This document shows positions 59,086 through 64,000 of a stretch of DNA of 64,000 nt, piece after piece. Source of the stretch: Trichoplusia ni (lineage: Eukaryota; Arthropoda; Insecta; Lepidoptera; Noctuidae); assembly GCF_003590095.1 (NCBI RefSeq), contig NC_039482.1:7767657-7831656 (forward strand), given 5' to 3'. The translations under genes and the position numbers were made by a program. The number at the start of each line of letters is the position of its first letter. Positions within the stretch are counted from its first letter, which is position 1. The notes beneath the pieces were generated by a model, which worked only from the letters and a program-made list of their open reading frames with translations, ran no database searches and had not been told where the DNA came from.

Positions 59086-59332
59086 ACCACACACATAACT
59101 GTAGGTACGCCCAGGATTGTGACCGTTTGTAATTAAAATCAGTGAACTATCATAATTCGTCCTAACCCTGAGGTCGCCGTACTGTCTAACTTATAAGATA
59201 AGGCTAAAAAGACACATTCCTGAACTACTAGGTAGTATGAAAAAAAATGTTTAGATAATTAATTAATGTTCATTCACGAGAATACTCGAGGGCAGAGGAC
59301 ATATATTGCTACCTGCTTAAGTTATAATGATT

Positions 59333-59392
59333 GCAGTTGTGGAAGAGAGACGACGTGCTATGACGTGTAGTTTTCTATCTCGCTCCCACATC
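59333..59392. repeat. family C short palindrome
   Basis: AGTTGTGGAAGAGAGACGAC is opposed by TTTCTATCTCGCTCCCACATC. Confidence 0.5.
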
Positions 59393-59854
59393 TCCAATAA
59401 TGTTAAAGACGGTAGGTCTGCAGACATTATCTCAACGCTGCAATTTCGATACGTCATCGATGTAACACCAAACACGTATTTACTACTCCAATACGATGTT
59501 TACCACACACGCGCGATCAATAAACATACTAATCACACTTTTTCTACGAAACACAAACTATATTCATTATCAGGCGCGGCTATTTGCTAAGAGGTCACAA
59601 GATCGCGCCCGCGCCGGTCATACAACGGACCATTTCAATTCACAAACTCTACCGTATTTAGAACCTATTAAAAATAATCACAATTATAGATAATAAATAG
59701 CAAAGCTTCTTTTGCAGTCCGAAAATATGACCATACGCACAATTTCGCCCTTATTGAGCTAAATTAAGGAGGGGTGGGGCTTAAAAATGTATGAATCGAA
59801 CGGTAAATTTAATGTTGCGCAGGAGTATATCATTTGAATTGTACGCGAAGAAAT

Positions 59855-59935
59855 ATCAGTTGTGTCTTGGAGTCGGCGGGCGACGGTCGCGTGTTCGGCG
59901 GTTAATTACATTTTAGTGTTGTGTCTGACAGTGCG
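59855..59935 (+). promoter_or_regulatory. probable promoter and 5' UTR of the secreted-protein gene
   Basis: ATATCAGTTGTG at about 59854 fits the arthropod initiator TCAGT. The following 75 bases are GC-richer (CGGCGGGCGACGGTCGCG), as often seen in insect 5' UTRs. Inferred from position. Confidence 0.35.
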
Positions 59936-59996
59936 ATGAAGTGGTCGATATTTGTTTGTTTGGTCGTGTGCACTGCAAGATTCTGCGACGGCTTCG
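59936..59996 (+). CDS. first exon (signal peptide) of a secreted-protein gene, partial
   Basis: ATG 59936 opens a 20-residue peptide MKWSIFVCLVVCTARFCDGF followed by G|GTGAGT, a strong donor in phase 1. It has a Lys after the Met, a hydrophobic core (IFVCLVVC) and a small-residue region, which is a convincing signal peptide. A single exon holding just the signal peptide and ending in phase 1 is common in genes for insect secreted proteins. I find no second exon in 60000-64000, so the first intron exceeds 4 kb and the product cannot be named. Confidence 0.6.
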
Positions 59997-60940
59997 GTGA
60001 GTGGAACCCACTTATTACGAGGAATATACACAAAAATTACCGTATTTTCGAAGTTTTTATAATACGATTTCGGGTATTTTAATTTATGTGTCACTGTTTA
60101 CCTGATCTTACTAGATTCAGATTAGACATCAACAGGTTAATTAAAAATAATACTTCTTATTCTGTCTTCGAGACAATAGTTTCAAACGATGCGAAGAATT
60201 ACAAATAACTTTAAGCTTCATCAACTTATTTCGTGATTCTAAACAAACTTATGTCAATAAACATCGATATAAATTGTCACTGCACTAAAACCAATATTAT
60301 TGTTAATTATTGAATGAAAACCGTTAACAAATAGCATTCGTATTTATTAATGAACGGGCTTGATGAAACGACGAGATCCTACTATAGGTACGATGACGTA
60401 AAAACTGACAAACTCTTGATAAAAATTGTTTATCTCGTTCATTTTTAAATTCCTGTTGTATTTATTAACTATTGTTTTTTGTATAAACTATTGTTGTTTT
60501 ATTATCACTGGCTAGTCGAGTAAATAATGTAGTTTCGTTAAAATACTTATAACAATAAGCTTACCAAAAATTATAGTAAATTTATCTCAATTTCCACTGG
60601 TCCCACGCTTGCCGTGCCCGGCATTGTCCAAAATTTCTCATTACATTTTCAAGAAATTTATAAAGTACGGAGTGCATAATAAAGTTAAAATTAAGTATTG
60701 ATTGTGCGGGTCAGGTTATATTTATTTTCGAGCTGAAACATTGAGCGTTTTAGCTGCTATATAGATTCAATTACGGAGAAAGCTACCTCCTAACCAAATT
60801 TTGAGTGTGAACCCTTTGAGTGACAATTGATAACACTCAAAAATATTTAGAAACTTTCTCTGTAATAATAACATTATGATCGGTTTTACAGAGATAAGTT
60901 TACATAGAGGGGCTGTTTTTGTATATGGTGTTTGATTAGT

Positions 60941-61175
60941 TTCTCAACCCAGTTGTCCCAACATGGATAACACTTAGAAAGACTGGTTGTCAGACTTTCT
61001 AGCTTCTTGTTACCCGTAACTACTGACAACGCTGGATGAATAGAAGATGGGACCCACAATTTGACGTGCTTTCCAAAATACGGAGGATCTCGTTATGACA
61101 TGGATGGTCAATTTTCCACGGACCGAAGTGTAGCTGAATCTGTGATTAATCAATGTGTGTAGTAGCTTAGCCTTG
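60941..61175 (-). mobile_element. 5S-rRNA-like SINE, third copy, diverged
   Basis: CTCAACCCAGTTGTCCCAAC, GACCCACAATTTGACGTGC and ATGGATGGTCAATT follow the reverse order of the 49049 copy. The 5S-like part is more decayed here. Confidence 0.7.
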
Positions 61176-61508
61176 TCTATACGTGAGCCTCATAGGGATC
61201 TAATTGAATAATAAATTATAATTATTGGCATTAATGAGCACTGACTCAAAATACATGTATTCAAGCTAGGCCACGAAAAAGCACTTTTTGTAAATCTTGT
61301 TTATTTTTAAGTGTTCGTACCGAAACTTTTCTAAGGCTCTGCTGACTATCCGTCTGTCGCCAGGCTGTTTCTCATTAGTTAGGCAGTTAATAATGTTACT
61401 CATGATCTATTTCTGTTGCCGTTAAAAAGAAGAATATAATAGTATAGAATTTGCTATTTTTATAGAAATATATTTTAAAATACGAGTGACGAAAATAGTA
61501 AACCGTGT

Positions 61509-61640
61509 GTCCACCCAAACTATGGACAACTGGACAAGCATTTGTGGATCACAGAAATGAAAGTCCTAATCGGGGATCAAACCCGCAACACGTCGTATAA
61601 AAATGGTACGGACCCCTTCGTTGGCGAGTCAGACCCGTGC
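61509..61640 (-). mobile_element. SINE family 2-like fragment
   Basis: ACAAGCATTTGTGGATCACA, then GGGGATCAAACCCGCAAC (box B on the minus strand), as in family 2 heads. Confidence 0.55.
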
Positions 61641-61974
61641 TTCGCCGGTCATGCACATGATATTATAAACATCGGTCCGCATTTAAAATATACCTATATT
61701 AGATCTATTTCTTTCGTGCGTAGCTAGTAAATTATTATTCTTTACTATTAATTATTCATATAGACATAAATTATTGTATGCATGTCCCAAGAATATTTAC
61801 AAAACACACGTCACTTAAGTTAGAGAGCTAGAGGACTCATAGACTTAAGGACATATCCGATATTTTGTAAGAGAAAAAACAATGTTAGTTGTTTTTTTAA
61901 ATGCCTGTGTAAAATGATAGACAGATAGATATAACCTTTTCTTCAATAGCTATAAATGGAAGCTTCTAAAATAA

Positions 61975-62015
61975 AATGATCAAGTGCGAGTCAGACTTGC
62001 GACACTGAATTAAGT
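61975..62015 (+). repeat. CAAGTGCGAGTC interspersed repeat
   Basis: GATCAAGTGCGAGTCAGACT then TGCGACACTGAATT, as at 45040. Confidence 0.5.
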
Positions 62016-62689
62016 ACAAATAAGCAATAAACTAACAATTTCCAAATAAAAAATGGTTAGTAATAAATTTATGACCGTATCATACGTTGCTTATGATCAA
62101 TCTTTGTTTTCATAATAGCGGCAACTGTAATACTTTACCTGTGAAAATTTCAACTGTCTGGTTTTCACAGATCTTGAGATCCAGACTGGTAGTAGACAGC
62201 GGTGTCTAAGTAAGAGGGGTTCCCAGTTAACCCCTTAGGTTCGAAGCCCATACAGTGAGGAATTACCAATCCGGGTTTAGAATGCTTGCTTTGCATTTGC
62301 GTTTAAACCGCCTTAGACAATCGTGACTGTGATAACGAGCTTATAACAATAATTTATTGTTTAACAACAATTATGAGTAGTATTTCCTCTTTCTTTCCTC
62401 TTTGTTAACCCTCACGGCGCTACTTATGTGGCAACATTAAACAAGAAAATACTTTGAAGCAATGTAGCATTGTAAGACAATTTGTTTTGTATCATCTTAC
62501 ATACTTCCGCAAGCAGGAAAATAAGTGTATCGATATTTTGGTATAGGAAATCTATTTCTGTATCAAGGATTTACTTAAAACTGTCTTGATATCGAAAGAT
62601 ATGTCGAAAAGTAGAAAGTTAGGTTATATCGGGAGATCTTTCTTTTCTATTTATTTTTAACTGATCTATAATTGCTGTTGCAAGAGCTT

Positions 62690-62812
62690 CAAATATTCAA
62701 GTCACATGCACGAAGACATTAATAATTGTCTTAAGCGGGGTTCGAGCCCGCGACACCTCGCGCACAGTGGGTTTGTCACGGCATAGACCTCTTGGCTATC
62801 CGTGCAGTCATG
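62690..62812 (-). mobile_element. SINE family 2, head and middle
   Basis: CAAGTCACATGCACGAAGAC, GGGTTCGAGCCCGCGACAC and CTTGGCTATCCGTGCAG are the reverse of the 55104 copy. Confidence 0.65.
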
Positions 62813-63633
62813 AGACTTGGACATGGTAGTTTAATTAATCGTGACGAGTGAATGCCCAGTGCTTGTTTCCTAAATTAAAGCTTGTTCTCATTAAAAATGC
62901 TTAGGGTCAGGGATGAGGAAAGAAAGATAAGGACGAAAGGAACCATCTTTACAAACATTTTAGCTATCTATCTCATAAGGAAAATAGTATATTTAAAGTA
63001 AACAGGTTAGACATGTTGCTGGCGTTTTGTTTTGCCGGTCTATACTGGCGCCAACACCAACCAGCCCCCGTCCAAAGTCCGCAATAATTTAGTTGTAGAC
63101 GTAAAAAAAACTCTTCTCCGTAAACTATTGGTGTTGATTCAAATGATTGGTGGTCGGTTGACGCAAATGAAAGCTCGATTGAATCCAATTGGGCATGATT
63201 GGACTTATTAATAAGGCGCCAAGCGTGTCACTCTTAACATTGCTTTCGAGATTTTTTTGCCTACCTTATAACCTTAATGGGTGTTCTCAAAATAATAGAC
63301 TGTCTAGACTACACTTGATTCCAATTTCTTTGGTGATGGCCTATTGACGGGAATAGGCTGGTCTCGAAGTTTGATTTATTTTCAATAGTCAATATACGTC
63401 ACAGTAATCAAGATAATCGATTAAATAAAAACAGCTGTCGTGATGTAGATTTTAACGTCAAAGAATGTAGTTGTACTTAGGTGCAGTTGACCCAAGATGA
63501 TTCACGAATTAGGCCTCTGTGAACCAAATGCCTGGGCTGTAGTTGGTAGAAGCATGTATCACTAGTTACCATTATCAAGGCAAAAAAAGAGGTTTGCTTA
63601 AATATCAGAATTCATCATTCTCGTTCATTAACT

Positions 63634-63818
63634 GTCTGGCCTATTGGTCTAGTGGTTACTCTGTCTGCTATACCGGAGGTCGTGGATTTGATTCCAATCC
63701 AGGTCAAATATTAGTGTAATGATCATGATCATTTATTTCTACACCTAGGTCTTGTATTTAAGTTAGTTTATTAGTCGTCTAGTCAGCTTTGGTAAATTTG
63801 AGACTAGATGGCGTTGCC
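63634..63818 (+). mobile_element. SINE family 3, complete plus-strand copy
   Basis: Box A-like TTGGTCTAGTGGTTACTC, box B GTGGATTTGATTCCAATCC, body with ATGATCATGATCATT, end GAGACTAGATGGCGTTG. It provides the orientation for the family. Confidence 0.82.
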
Positions 63819-64000
63819 TTGCTGCAACCGTATGTCATAACGTAATGAAACAACAACTACTACAACGGCTACTTTGTTAAACACCTAATTATTATCACAA
63901 AGACATGACGTTACGTGAGAACTGTTTTCCTCAAGATAACGCAATATGACGTAGCATGCAACCCGGATATTTGCGAAACAAGGTCCGCGTCCAGGGACTG

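Larger units (their letters stand above)
56398..59332. other. gene-free intergenic DNA
   Basis: AT-rich, with a long imperfect hairpin at 57901-57949 and a tRNA-like fragment at 59020-59085. No frame with a recognisable domain. Confidence 0.6.
59997..64000 (+). other. probable first intron of the secreted-protein gene, repeat-bearing
   Basis: It contains SINEs at 60941, 61509, 62690 and 63634, a CAAGTGCGAGTC repeat at 61977, and a tRNA-like head at about 62165-62260. The open frames here lie in repeats. Confidence 0.45.

Noticed and set aside
62973..63188. 71-aa minus-strand frame containing a WTGAGWCWRQYRP stretch
   Set aside because: It looks like a repeat fragment; no known domain and no second copy in the window to support either a gene or an element.
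1..64000. CRISPR arrays, operons, prokaryotic promoters, rRNA genes
   Set aside because: The window is eukaryotic: introns, poly(A) signals and insect repeats. No such structure is present.

Overview
The window reads as nuclear DNA of a moth or butterfly (Lepidoptera). Reasons: short exons with GT-AG introns in insect-type genes, AT-rich introns, and many copies of tRNA-derived SINEs, a 5S-rRNA-like SINE, Helitron-like ends, RTE/Jockey-like LINE tails and small palindromic MITEs of lepidopteran type. I cannot name the species.

Layout. 1-8200 is a graveyard of DNA transposons: a decayed hAT element (about 1-3300), a mariner-type element with 385-bp inverted ends and a DDE transposase fragment (3308-5200), a broken DUF7869-like transposon-derived gene (5260-6113), a piggyBac transposase remnant (6480-6870), and a 989-bp element with perfect 12-bp ends carrying one THAP zinc-finger exon (7209-8197). 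8200-10670 has no gene. 10672-29974 (+) is a complete 12-exon glutathione synthetase gene (481 aa), with introns of up to 8.5 kb full of repeats. 32136-35180 (-) is the complex I subunit NDUFA10/ND-42 (4 exons, 398 aa). 35879-37277 (+) is PNO1, a small-subunit ribosome biogenesis factor (3 exons, 254 aa); it shares a 698-bp divergent intergenic region with NDUFA10. 37739-46117 (-) is a 12-exon gene for a secreted, acidic, mucin/collagen-like protein (603 aa) ending in a ten-cysteine Ly6/uPAR-like domain. 46861-52832 (-) is the WD40 protein EIPR1/TSSC1 (9 exons, 371 aa). 52833-59935 is repeat-bearing intergenic DNA. 59936-59996 (+) looks like the signal-peptide exon of a further secreted-protein gene that runs off the window.

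The genes are ordinary nuclear neighbours, not a pathway: redox metabolism, mitochondrial respiration, ribosome assembly, a secreted cysteine-rich protein and endosomal/Golgi tethering. Exon boundaries were set by hand from splice signals and by checking that codon phases join across every intron. Each of the five complete genes gives one uninterrupted reading frame.

The most interesting items are the modular Ly6-like protein, the THAP-bearing terminal-inverted-repeat element, the 5S-like SINE family, the nested mobile elements (a LINE inside a Helitron-like element; a 94-bp LINE stub with a 12-bp target duplication) and a perfect 17-bp-arm hairpin in a glutathione synthetase intron.
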